Both the position numbers and the translations under genes were made by a program. From an uncultured Lachnospiraceae bacterium (GTDB lineage: Bacteria; Bacillota; Clostridia; Lachnospirales; Lachnospiraceae), in the NCBI GenBank assembly GCA_910579805.1, contig CAJTWM010000002.1:124001-188000 (forward strand): a stretch of 64,000 nt of DNA, written 5' to 3'. Positions 7,826 to 15,632 of the stretch are shown here, piece by piece. The number at the start of each line of letters is the position of its first letter. Positions within the stretch are counted from its first letter, which is position 1. The notes under the pieces were generated by a model that saw only the letters and a program-made list of their open reading frames with translations, was not told where the DNA came from and did not search any database.

Positions 7826-8902
7826 ATGGAAAAAGAAAATTCTATGAAAAAAGAAAAATATGTTGCATATGTCTCTTCTTATACGATGAAGGACAACCAT
7901 GGTATTAAAATTTATGACGTGGATATGGAGAACGGCCGCTTTTCGGAATGGAAAGAGATCGAGATTACAAATTCCTCTTACATTACACATTCTCATAATC
8001 TGAAATATTTGTATTCCATTACCGATCAGGGAGTAGTAGCTTTTAAAGTCATGGAAGACGGGGATCTGGAGCTGATCAACCGGGCCTCGATTAACGGGAT
8101 GAGGGGATGTTTTCTGTCTACGGATCATGAAAGCAGATTTCTATTTGTGGGAGGGTACCATGACGGTAAGATCACGGTGCTTCGCTTAAACGAGGACGGC
8201 AGTGTGGGTGAGATTACGGAGGAGATCTTCCATAAAGGGATTGGCAGCGTCGCCGAAAGAAATTTCAGGCCTCATGTAAACTGCGTTAAGATGACGAGGG
8301 ACAATAAATATCTTTGCGCGGCGGATCTGGGCATGGATCATGTCAATGTTTACCGCCTGAACCATGAGACGGGAAGGCTGACGCAGGTGGATGTGGTCAG
8401 AAGCGAGCTGGAGTCTGCTCCAAGGCATTTGGTATTCAGCACGGACGGAAAGTTTATGTATGTCGTCCACGAGCTGAAAAATTATATAGAAGTTTATACT
8501 TATGAAGAAAGGGATCATAATCCTTATTTTGAAAAGATACAAAGAATCTCTACGATAGACAGTAATAATAACAGCGGCGTAGCTGCCAGCGCCCTTAAGT
8601 TTTCATGGGACCATGAGTATCTGTTAAGCTCCAATGCAGGAGACAACAGCGTCATTCTCTATAATGTAGACCATAAGGAAGGGACTTTGGAAGAGATACT
8701 GTGCCTTCCTATCAGCGGGGAATATCCCAAAGACGCGGCGCTGTTTCCGGACTGCAGGCATTTGGTATCGCTAAATCATGAGTCCGACAGCCTGACTTTC
8801 TTTACCGTGCATGTGGAGGATAAAGTGATCGTAATGAACGGGCCGGAACTGCCGGTTGACAAACCGAACTGCGTTTTGTTCCACAAGGTGATATCGGAGT
8901 AA
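7826..8902 (+). CDS. Lactonase-family beta-propeller protein (6-phosphogluconolactonase-like)
   Basis: The 358-residue protein belongs to the seven-bladed beta-propeller lactonase family (Pgl/YkgB). It shows the recurring pattern of four-strand blades, with family landmarks near RPHVNCVKMTRDNKYLCAADLG, APRHLVFSTDGKFMYVVHEL and SGEYPKDAALFPDCRHL. In other bacteria such proteins hydrolyse 6-phosphogluconolactone in the pentose phosphate pathway, but many homologues have no proven substrate. The ATG at 7826 is used because GGAGG lies 8 bases upstream; the TTG at 7811 overlaps that site. The gene stands alone between a promoter and a strong terminator. Confidence 0.85.
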   Translation: MEKENSMKKEKYVAYVSSYTMKDNHGIKIYDVDMENGRFSEWKEIEITNSSYITHSHNLKYLYSITDQGVVAFKVMEDGDLELINRASINGMRGCFLSTDHESRFLFVGGYHDGKITVLRLNEDGSVGEITEEIFHKGIGSVAERNFRPHVNCVKMTRDNKYLCAADLGMDHVNVYRLNHETGRLTQVDVVRSELESAPRHLVFSTDGKFMYVVHELKNYIEVYTYEERDHNPYFEKIQRISTIDSNNNSGVAASALKFSWDHEYLLSSNAGDNSVILYNVDHKEGTLEEILCLPISGEYPKDAALFPDCRHLVSLNHESDSLTFFTVHVEDKVIVMNGPELPVDKPNCVLFHKVISE

Positions 8903-8934
8903 AAGAATAAGGACGAAAAAATAAAGACGAAAAG

Positions 8935-8961
8935 AGACTGCCCCGATCGGGCAGTCTTTTT
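8935..8961. terminator. Bidirectional terminator between lactonase and aroC
   Basis: AGACTGCCC (8935-8943) pairs with GGGCAGTCT (8949-8957) around a 5-base loop, followed by a T run on the plus strand and an A-rich flank that serves the minus strand. It separates two convergent genes. Confidence 0.85.
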
Positions 8962-8975
8962 ATTAAACTGAAGAT

Positions 8976-10079
8976 TTATTCCGGAAGATAAAATTTGCGG
9001 ACGGCGTCCATTCTGGCGGTCATATTTAGCAGAAGGGCGTCAAAAATCGTGACTGCCGTCATGGCCTCTACGACGACGACGGCGCGGGGGACGATGATAG
9101 GATCATGGCGTCCTTTTATATTGACCGTGATTTCCTCCCCGCTTTGACTGACCGTTTCCTGTGCGGAAAAGATCGAGGGGGTGGGCTTTACATAGGCCCG
9201 TAAGAGCAGGTCCGAGCCGTCGCTGATCCCGCCCAGTATTCCTCCCGCATGATTGGTCTTTTTGGTAATTTTACCGTCTTTGATACAAAAAGCGTCGTTG
9301 TTTTTACTTCCTGTAGCGCGACAGACCTGACAGCCGTCGCCGATCTCTATCGCTTTTATTGCGCCCACGGACATGATTGCTTTCGAAAGATTGGCGTCCA
9401 GTTTTTCAAAAACAGGATCGCCTATTCCGGCAGGCAGACCGGTTACCCTGCATTCGATCACACCGCCGGCAGAATCCAGATCCTTTTTACAGCTTTCCAG
9501 ATAGGCTTCGGCTTTTTGGGAAGCTTTTCTGTCGGGCATACAGGTAGGCGTTTCCAAAATGGCGGAAACGTCAAAAGCGTCCATATCGGCGTCGATGTCT
9601 CCGATACTTTTGGCATAGGCCAAAATACCGATCCCCAACTGTTTTAGCGCGGCGGAAGCGACGGCGCCGGCAGCCACGCGGCCAACCGTTTCCCTGCCGG
9701 AAGACCGTCCGCCGCCGCGGTAGTCGCGGAAACCGTATTTGGCGTCAAACGTATAGTCCGCATGTCCGGGGCGGTAATATGAAGAGATTTCACTGTAATC
9801 GTTAGACTTTTGGGAAGTGTTTCTTACCAGCATGGAAATCGGGGTTCCGGTAGTGCGGCCCTCAAAAATACCGGACAAGATCTCCACTTCGTCGGCTTCT
9901 TTCCGGGGAGTGGAGATTTTTGTCTGTCCGGGTTTTCGTCTGTCTAAAAACTTTTGGATATCCGAAGCCTGCAACGGAATGTCCGCAGGGCAGCCGTCGA
10001 CCACGACGCCCAGTCCCGCGCCGTGGGATTCTCCCCATGTTGTAATTTTAAAGATCGTACCGAATGATGAACCAGCCAT
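8976..10079 (-). CDS. aroC: Chorismate synthase
   Basis: The 367-residue enzyme makes chorismate from 5-enolpyruvylshikimate-3-phosphate, the last shared step of aromatic amino acid synthesis, using reduced FMN. The sequence has the three classic signatures: WGESHGAGLGVVVDGCPA near the N-terminus, RPGHADYTF with GGGRSSGRETVGRVAAGA in the middle, and GRHDPIIVPRAVVVVEAM near the end. Length is normal. The ATG at 10079 has GGAGG about 7 bases upstream. It stands alone rather than in an aro operon. Its presence argues that the cell can make aromatic amino acids de novo, which matters for reading the aryl-acid operon at 42-50 kb. Confidence 0.96.
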   Translation of the reverse strand: MAGSSFGTIFKITTWGESHGAGLGVVVDGCPADIPLQASDIQKFLDRRKPGQTKISTPRKEADEVEILSGIFEGRTTGTPISMLVRNTSQKSNDYSEISSYYRPGHADYTFDAKYGFRDYRGGGRSSGRETVGRVAAGAVASAALKQLGIGILAYAKSIGDIDADMDAFDVSAILETPTCMPDRKASQKAEAYLESCKKDLDSAGGVIECRVTGLPAGIGDPVFEKLDANLSKAIMSVGAIKAIEIGDGCQVCRATGSKNNDAFCIKDGKITKKTNHAGGILGGISDGSDLLLRAYVKPTPSIFSAQETVSQSGEEITVNIKGRHDPIIVPRAVVVVEAMTAVTIFDALLLNMTARMDAVRKFYLPE

Positions 10080-10134
10080 ATGAGACCTCCTGTGTTTTCT
10101 GACATAATCAGCAAAATTTTAAATAACCGCTTTA

Positions 10135-10294
10135 GAGCGTGTCTGAAAATTCATTCCTGACATCTGCACGCCCCACTTTGCGTGATATTTGCACCAAATT
10201 CAGGTTACATAGCCCGCTATGCGCCCTTCATTTGGCACAAATCTCCCATAAATTGTGACGCACATCTGCCAGAAAGCAATTTTCAGACACGCTC
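10135..10294. repeat. 160-bp MITE-like imperfect palindrome
   Basis: The element begins GAGCGTGTCTGAAAATT (10135-10151) and ends with the exact reverse complement (10278-10294). Between them the two arms remain largely complementary right to the centre, CATAGCCCGCTATG near 10208-10221, so the whole unit can fold into one long hairpin. It has no coding capacity. No clear target-site duplication is visible. It is most likely a non-autonomous mobile repeat or a repetitive extragenic palindrome. The rest of 10080-10470 shows nothing I can name. Confidence 0.7.
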
Positions 10295-10470
10295 CAGCAG
10301 TTAAAAAATAGATGGACCATTATTTTATGCATTATAACATAAAATGACCGGGCGTACATGTTCTTACAAAAATTTGTGAAATTTTCTTGCCGGGCGTTTA
10401 GGATATTCAGTATAATCATGTATCATGTTTATAAAAACCGAATGATACTGTGGGAACGGGAGAAAGCGGA

Positions 10471-11380
10471 ATGCTGGAAGGGAGAAATAGTAAGGTTGAT
10501 ATTATCAGGGGCGTGGCGGTTATATTGGTCATGACCGGACATGGGATCGATCTGCTGATCCAAAAAATATAATGCCGGAGAAATTAGGCTGGGAAATTTA
10601 TAATATCATTTATATGTTTCATATGCCGTTATTTTTTCTGATTGCAGGGTATGTGTATCAAAGTAATCGTGAAAAAATAGCGCATATTGTCATAAAAAAT
10701 GTTATAATATGTTATGTTCCATATCTGTTTTTGAACTATTTATATTGGATTGAGAGAGCGGCGGCATCCCGTTTACCGGGCGTGCATTTGGATCAAAGCG
10801 TGACGGGGTTTTCTTGGAAGGAACTATTACGGCTATCATACGGGGGAGACGGATTAACATGGTTTTTGTTAAGTTTTATGTTAGTAAGGATACTTTTTAA
10901 TATATTAGACACATATGTTTCCGGAAAAGCGGCGTTTATCTGTTTTTCCGTATTGTTCTGGATAGCCTTTGCTTTCCCGCAAAACAGAATCCTGACGCTT
11001 GTTGTTTGTGTGAATGTCATCGCTTTTGGAATAGTCAGGTACAGGGAAAATCATTTTGATATTCTTGTTAAACTTTTGATAGGGGGCCGGTTTTTTTGAT
11101 CTATATGCTATATGCACGGTATATTCCCGATATAAAGCTTTTCATTCTATGTGGAAAATATAGTATGGTCATTTATATGATGCATGGACTTTCACAGCTC
11201 TTAAGTTTTTATATTGCAGTCCGGATCTTTCATATGCAGGCCTGTTTTGGAATATTAGGTTTGATGATAGTTTTACAATTGCTGTTTTCCTGTGCGGCGG
11301 TTAAGGCGATGCAAAAAGCAGAGTGGCTGCAGCTAATCTTTTATCCATATAAATACATGATAAAGAAAAAGCGCAAATAG
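10471..11380 (+). pseudogene. Acyltransferase family 3 pseudogene (two frameshifts)
   Basis: Three fragments in three frames together resemble a membrane acyltransferase 3 (OafA/WecH-like) protein. The first starts at 10471 (SKVDIIRGVAVILVMTGHG) and stops at 10572 in a six-A run. The second begins at 10572 and carries the family motif YMFHMPLFFLIAGYVY and five or six membrane segments, ending at 11099 in a seven-T run. The third (11096-11380) has the C-terminal pattern YSMVIYMMHGLSQL. Together they give about 300 residues and about eight membrane segments instead of about ten, so a small deletion near 11095 is also likely. Both breaks lie in homopolymers, so sequencing error must be considered. 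If real, the gene is dead. Confidence 0.8.
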
Positions 11381-11602
11381 GGATGACGGACCTAAAATGA
11401 TGACAAATTACCGAATGTACGTTCTTGAAAGTGGAAGAATCTCCCCGATTTATGAAGAATTTTGTAATTATTTGAAAAAAATATGTACAATCTGTAATTT
11501 TGTGCTATTATAAATTGTAGTATCTTAGAGCGCATTTTATTAGTAATTTGCGCCATTGAGGGAATGATAATTTGTAGATTTTGAGAGAAAAGGATTGCTT
11601 TT

Positions 11603-12676
11603 ATGATGGATAAGGCATATAAAGAGAAAGTGGTATCGGCCGTTTTAAAACCTGCCGATAATCATAAATATTTAAAGCCTCTGTTGGTCATATGCGCGGG
11701 AGTCATACTTTTTATGTGTTTCGTTTTTGGATACCTTGCTTCAAACAGAAAACGGTTTTCGTCACTGGCTATTATCCTGATGCTGTTTACAGTCGGCAGC
11801 AGCTTTTCTTTTCCCGTATTTTCGGAAGGCATGAGCGAAGTGACACAGGACGGTAAAAATGGGGAAGGGGCTGTACGGGAAGGAACGGAAGATTATGACT
11901 ATGAGTTAAAGCTTGCCAGTGAAAGCGATATACGGCCGGAAGACGTGGAGATTTTAGACGACGACGATGTTTTGGAAGGATACGAGGATGCCGAACTTCA
12001 CGGTATGGAAAATGTAGACGGCTATACGCTGGATGATATTTTGGAAGGGAATATGCAGTATTCCGACAGGATCCGGGCGGCAGACAGGGCGGAAGAAGAG
12101 GTCGTTTTTGACAAAGACGACTGGAGGCTGGTGCTGATTAACAAACAGCATCCGATTCCGGAGGATTATGAATTTACTTTAGGGACGATCAAAGGCGGCA
12201 TGAAGTGCGACGAGCGTATTCTGGGCGATTTGATCGCCATGTTTCAGGCGGCGAAAGAAGACGGGATCAATTTGGAGATCCGTTCCCCTTATAGGGATAT
12301 GAGCAGGCAGGAGATGCTTTTCGGCAAAAAGATCAAGCTTTATATGGGCAGGGGTATGTCCTATATGGAAGCATATAGTTACGCGTCGCGGGCCGTAACC
12401 GTGCCGGGGGCAAGCGAACATCAGATAGGGCTTGCCATTGATATTACTTCCGATACCTATAAGACCTTAACCGAAGGTTTTGCGGATACGCGGGCGGGTA
12501 AGTGGCTTGCGGAACATAGCTGCGAATACGGATTTATCGTCCGTTATCCCCTCGGTAAAGAATATATAACGGGGATCGAGTATGAACCGTGGCATTTCCG
12601 CTATGTAGGTGTGGACGCCGCGACGGCGATCACCCAGCAGGGGCTTTGTCTGGAAGAATTTGTGGAGGGACTATAA
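11603..12676 (+). CDS. VanY/DacB-type D,D-carboxypeptidase (peptidase M15B), membrane anchored
   Basis: The 357-residue protein has one membrane segment near 27-45, a second hydrophobic stretch near 54-72, a long acidic linker (about 80-165) and a C-terminal M15B peptidase domain. The zinc-site motifs are visible: SPYRDMSRQEMLF, SEHQIGLAIDIT and EPWHFRYVG. Such enzymes remove the terminal D-alanine from peptidoglycan stem peptides outside the cell. The active domain should face the wall. The ATG at 11603 has AAAGGA about 9 bases upstream. It sits alone. Nothing nearby suggests vancomycin resistance, so a housekeeping wall-trimming role is more likely. Confidence 0.88.
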   Translation: MMDKAYKEKVVSAVLKPADNHKYLKPLLVICAGVILFMCFVFGYLASNRKRFSSLAIILMLFTVGSSFSFPVFSEGMSEVTQDGKNGEGAVREGTEDYDYELKLASESDIRPEDVEILDDDDVLEGYEDAELHGMENVDGYTLDDILEGNMQYSDRIRAADRAEEEVVFDKDDWRLVLINKQHPIPEDYEFTLGTIKGGMKCDERILGDLIAMFQAAKEDGINLEIRSPYRDMSRQEMLFGKKIKLYMGRGMSYMEAYSYASRAVTVPGASEHQIGLAIDITSDTYKTLTEGFADTRAGKWLAEHSCEYGFIVRYPLGKEYITGIEYEPWHFRYVGVDAATAITQQGLCLEEFVEGL

Positions 12677-12792
12677 ATTTTACGACATCTTTTCATAAGA
12701 ACCGCGAAAGTATTTGTTGAGATTTATTTTTAACCTGAGAGTATTTCTGAAGGCCGTGAAGGCAACGGGAAATTCTAAAAATTTTAAAATAT

Positions 12793-12828
12793 ATAGAAAG
12801 TACGCAGCGCGGACTTTCTATTATTTTG
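12793..12828 (+). terminator. Probable terminator after the carboxypeptidase gene
   Basis: ATAGAAAGT (12793-12801) pairs with ACTTTCTAT (12813-12821); the 11-base loop has a smaller CGC/GCG pairing, and TATTTTG follows. Moderate strength. Confidence 0.5.
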
Positions 12829-12894
12829 TAAAGGATCATTTTCAAAGCCGGTAAGGCAGCCGGCAGTAACCTAATATTTTACCGGAGGAAATAT

Positions 12895-14025
12895 ATGTAC
12901 CGATTATTGAAGCAGGAAGGAAGAGCCAAAAGAGGAGAATTTGAAACCGTACACGGCGTGATCCAGACGCCGGTCTTTATGAATGTAGGAACCGCTGCGG
13001 CCATAAAGGGCGCCGTGTCCACCGGGGATCTGGAACAGATCGGGACACAGGTGGAATTATCCAATACCTACCATCTTCATGTGCGCCCCGGAGACCGGAT
13101 CATAAAGCAGATGGGCGGACTTCATAAGTTCATGTCGTGGGAGAAACCGATCCTGACCGATTCGGGCGGCTTTCAGGTATTTTCACTTGCCGGGTTAAGA
13201 AAGATCAAAGAAGAAGGCGTATACTTTCATTCCCACATAGACGGCCGGAAAATTTTTATGGGACCGGAAGAAAGTATGCAGATCCAGTCCAATCTTGCAT
13301 CCACCATTGCAATGGCTTTCGACGAATGTCCTTCCAGCGTAGCGGACAGGGGCTATGTGCAGGCTTCTGTGGAAAGGACGACAAGATGGCTCGCCCGTTG
13401 TAAGGACGAAATGGCGAGACTGAACGGTTTGGAGGACACTATCAATAAAAAACAGATGTTATTTGGAATCAATCAGGGTGCCATATACGACGATATCCGC
13501 ATTGAACATGCTAAGAGGATCAGGGAGTTCGATCTGGACGGTTATGCGGTAGGAGGTCTTGCGGTAGGGGAGAGCCATGAGGAAATGTATCATATTTTAG
13601 AGGAGACCGTTCCCTATCTCCCGGTAGATAAACCGACGTATCTGATGGGAGTCGGTACGCCCGCCAATATTTTGGAAGGGGTGGAAAGAGGCGTTGATTT
13701 TTTTGACTGTGTATATCCTACGAGAAACGGACGTCACGGACATTTGTACACGAATCAGGGAAAGATCAATCTGTTCAACGCCAAATACGAAACGGATGAA
13801 AATCCCATTGAAGCGGGCTGCGGCTGCCCTGCGTGCAGACGCTATTCAAGGGCCTATATCAGACATCTTTTGAAGGCGAAAGAAATGTTGGGAATGCGGC
13901 TTTGCGTCCTCCACAATCTTTATTTTTACAATACGATGATGGAAGAGATCAGGAATGCATTAGATGCAGGGGAATTTGCCGCTTATAAAAAACGAAAACT
14001 GGACGGTATGGGACAGAAGCATTAA
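12895..14025 (+). CDS. tgt: Queuine tRNA-ribosyltransferase (tRNA-guanine transglycosylase)
   Basis: The 376-residue enzyme swaps guanine-34 for preQ1 in tRNAs with GUN anticodons. The catalytic motif DSGGFQVFSL lies at 89-98, followed by GINQGAIYDDIR, GGLAVGE and the second aspartate motif DCVYPTRNGRHG (near 264). The zinc site GCGCPACRRYSRAYIRHLL lies near 305-325. The ribosome site is a good GGAGGAA. It is followed by yajC, a common pairing in Firmicutes. No preQ1 riboswitch is recognisable upstream. Confidence 0.96.
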   Translation: MYRLLKQEGRAKRGEFETVHGVIQTPVFMNVGTAAAIKGAVSTGDLEQIGTQVELSNTYHLHVRPGDRIIKQMGGLHKFMSWEKPILTDSGGFQVFSLAGLRKIKEEGVYFHSHIDGRKIFMGPEESMQIQSNLASTIAMAFDECPSSVADRGYVQASVERTTRWLARCKDEMARLNGLEDTINKKQMLFGINQGAIYDDIRIEHAKRIREFDLDGYAVGGLAVGESHEEMYHILEETVPYLPVDKPTYLMGVGTPANILEGVERGVDFFDCVYPTRNGRHGHLYTNQGKINLFNAKYETDENPIEAGCGCPACRRYSRAYIRHLLKAKEMLGMRLCVLHNLYFYNTMMEEIRNALDAGEFAAYKKRKLDGMGQKH

Positions 14026-14157
14026 AAAACTATAAAAAATGGCATTTTCATCGGAAAATGCTTGCCCAAAGCAAAAACCTTGTGTATTATATCTTTTAGG
14101 CGGTTTTCGAACAGAAACCGGTTTGAAAACAAAGACCAAAAGTAGGAGGAAATACGG

Positions 14158-14517
14158 ATGGGTATTTTTATGACAGCAGGCGGCATGGTATTGGAAGCGG
14201 CGGGCGGCGCCACACCGGAAGCTGCCGGCGGTGCAGCGGGCGCGGGGATCATGATGGTCCTGTATATTGTTATGTTTGGTGCGATCATTTATTTTATGAT
14301 GATCCGTCCCCAAAAGAAAGAACAGAAAAAAATGGCGGCAATGCTCTCTACATTGGAAATAGGAGACTGTGTGCTGACAAACAGCGGATTTTACGGAATT
14401 ATCATTGATATTACGGACGATACCGTGATCGTGGAATTCGGTAACAATAAGAACTGCCGTATTCCTATGCAGAAAACGTCGATTGCACAGATCGAGAAGG
14501 CGAATGCAGAATCATAA
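14158..14517 (+). CDS. yajC: Preprotein translocase subunit YajC
   Basis: The 119-residue protein has a Gly/Ala-rich N-terminus, one membrane segment (about 31-50), the family motif IIYFMMIRPQKKEQKK, and a small cytoplasmic beta domain beginning LEIGDCVLTNSGFYG. YajC associates with SecDF and the SecYEG channel. AGGAGGAA lies upstream. The gene follows tgt, as in many bacteria; secD/secF are not next to it here. A hairpin at 14043-14062 lies in the 132-base gap, but its T tract is on the other strand. Confidence 0.92.
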   Translation: MGIFMTAGGMVLEAAGGATPEAAGGAAGAGIMMVLYIVMFGAIIYFMMIRPQKKEQKKMAAMLSTLEIGDCVLTNSGFYGIIIDITDDTVIVEFGNNKNCRIPMQKTSIAQIEKANAES

Positions 14518-14540
14518 AGGGATGCTGACCGTTTGTAATT

Positions 14541-14570
14541 CATGGTAAATAGCTCTGCTTATTTACCATG
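14541..14570. repeat. Perfect 11-bp inverted repeat downstream of yajC
   Basis: CATGGTAAATA (14541-14551) and its exact complement (14560-14570) flank an 8-base loop. There is no T run after it, so it is a weak terminator at best. It may be an mRNA 3' stabilising hairpin or a protein site. Confidence 0.5.
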
Positions 14571-14703
14571 ATGTCCGTTCCGGAATATCGTTCAAAGTAC
14601 AGCCGTCCGGATGCTCTATGCCGTGAAGCTCAGCGTCTTCGTACAAAGATGGACAATAGCAGCGTGTTAATAAAGTTTTTTGGGAATGATAAGGTGGAAA
14701 TCC

Positions 14704-15252
14704 ATGAAAAGAAGCCGGTTATCATATGACGAGTGGAAATGTATCGTTTCTAAAGACATATCCGGGAAAACAATAAATTCGGAATTGCTGAACGGATATA
14801 TCGGTCTTATAGATATCAAAGAGGTAGACAAAGCGCAGATTTGGAAATATAACGGAGAAGAGATCGTAGTCTGTGATAAAGGAAGGAAATGGCTGTCGAT
14901 TCTGCCTTGTGATGATTGGTATTGTATTACGGCTATGCTGGATGAAAATGAAAAAATTCTGTTGTGGTATATTGATATGATAGCGGCGCAGGGGATTGAT
15001 GCGGACGGAATACCCTATTTTGACGACTTATATCTGGATCTGATAGTCTATCCGGACGGGACGGTAATCGTTGATGATATGGACGAACTGGAAGACGCGT
15101 TATCAAAAGGGGATATTACGCAGGAACAATTTGATCTTGCACTCGGAACCAGCCATAAATTGCAGCAGGGAATATTAAGCGATATTTCTTCGTTTATAGA
15201 ATTTACAGGAAAGTGTTATGGGATCGTGAAAGGAAGTAATAACCGATCCTGA
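14704..15252 (+). CDS. DUF402 family protein
   Basis: The 182-residue protein starts at the ATG at 14704, six bases after AAGGTGG; the upstream ATG at 14680 has no site. The central part reads LLWYIDMIAAQGIDADG and then PYFDDLYLDLIVYPDG, followed by a Glu/Asp-rich DMDELEDAL, the pattern of the DUF402 beta-barrel whose conserved acidic residues bind metal. Characterised relatives include nucleoside phosphatases and RNA-binding RNase E/G-associated proteins, so a phosphatase-like role is possible but unproven. The C-terminal helical part is less conserved. It appears to be a single-gene transcript. Confidence 0.7.
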   Translation: MKRSRLSYDEWKCIVSKDISGKTINSELLNGYIGLIDIKEVDKAQIWKYNGEEIVVCDKGRKWLSILPCDDWYCITAMLDENEKILLWYIDMIAAQGIDADGIPYFDDLYLDLIVYPDGTVIVDDMDELEDALSKGDITQEQFDLALGTSHKLQQGILSDISSFIEFTGKCYGIVKGSNNRS

Positions 15253-15327
15253 CAAGATACCGATAATGGCCGGATTGATATTTCGGGATTAGTACATAGA
15301 AAACGCTTATATGAAAAGAGGTTAAAT

Positions 15328-15375
15328 ATGTTTCCGCGTTATGGCGTTATGAACGGAAAGAGGATGGGTAATTAG
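15328..15375 (+). CDS. Possible 15-residue leader peptide abutting a terminator
   Basis: An ATG at 15328, six bases after AGAGG, opens a 16-codon frame (MFPRYGVMNGKRMGN) whose TAG ends at 15375, exactly one base before the terminator stem. The layout resembles a leader peptide with attenuator, but the peptide is not rich in any amino acid made by the downstream operon. It could be chance. Confidence 0.25.
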   Translation: MFPRYGVMNGKRMGN

Positions 15376-15403
15376 AAAGGGCTGCCGGCGGCGGTTCTTT
15401 TTT
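15376..15403 (+). terminator. Intrinsic terminator between DUF402 gene and leuB
   Basis: AAAGGGCTGCC (15376-15386) pairs with GGCGGTTCTTT (15390-15400), with three G-T wobbles and a 3-base loop, followed by a T run to 15403. It ends the upstream transcript or acts as an attenuator. Confidence 0.65.
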
Positions 15404-15485
15404 GTTGCAGATCAGTGCGCAGCCGGGGGCGAAGCTTATGGTATTGAAATAACGTGAAGTTATGAAAAATATAATCAATATGTAT

Positions 15486-15514
15486 TTGAGGAATGCTCTG
15501 CACTGTGATAATAT
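15486..15514 (+). promoter_or_regulatory. Promoter of leuB-ilvD-ilvB
   Basis: TTGAGG (15486-15491) and TAATAT (15509-15514) are 17 bases apart, leaving an untranslated leader of about 110 bases before leuB. Confidence 0.55.
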
Positions 15515-15528
15515 ATTATGTAACAATA

Positions 15529-15584
15529 TTTTAACGGCAGATCTAAAGAAACGCCAATCACCGTTTGCCCTGTGCCGTTTAAAA
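15529..15584 (+). promoter_or_regulatory. Structured 5' leader of leuB
   Basis: TTTTAACGGCA (15529-15539) pairs with TGCCGTTTAAAA (15573-15584) with one bulge, and AAACG/CGTTT forms a smaller inner stem. There is no T-box specifier or terminator pattern. It may be a regulatory leader or a 5' stabilising structure. Confidence 0.4.
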
Positions 15585-15632
15585 TGATATATTGTAATGG
15601 AAACAAAAAAGTAAAATAAGTGGAGGATCGTT

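Noticed and set aside
10228..10419. Minus-strand frame of 63 residues covering part of the palindrome
   Set aside because: It runs into the MITE-like repeat, has no ribosome site and no family resemblance.
14041..14064. Terminator between tgt and yajC
   Set aside because: The GCATTTTC/GAAAATGC hairpin has its T-rich flank on the minus strand, where there is no gene to end, and tgt and yajC are usually cotranscribed.
15404..15632. T-box RNA controlling leuB-ilvD-ilvB
   Set aside because: There is no T-box core sequence or antiterminator/terminator pair in the leader, only one bulged stem.
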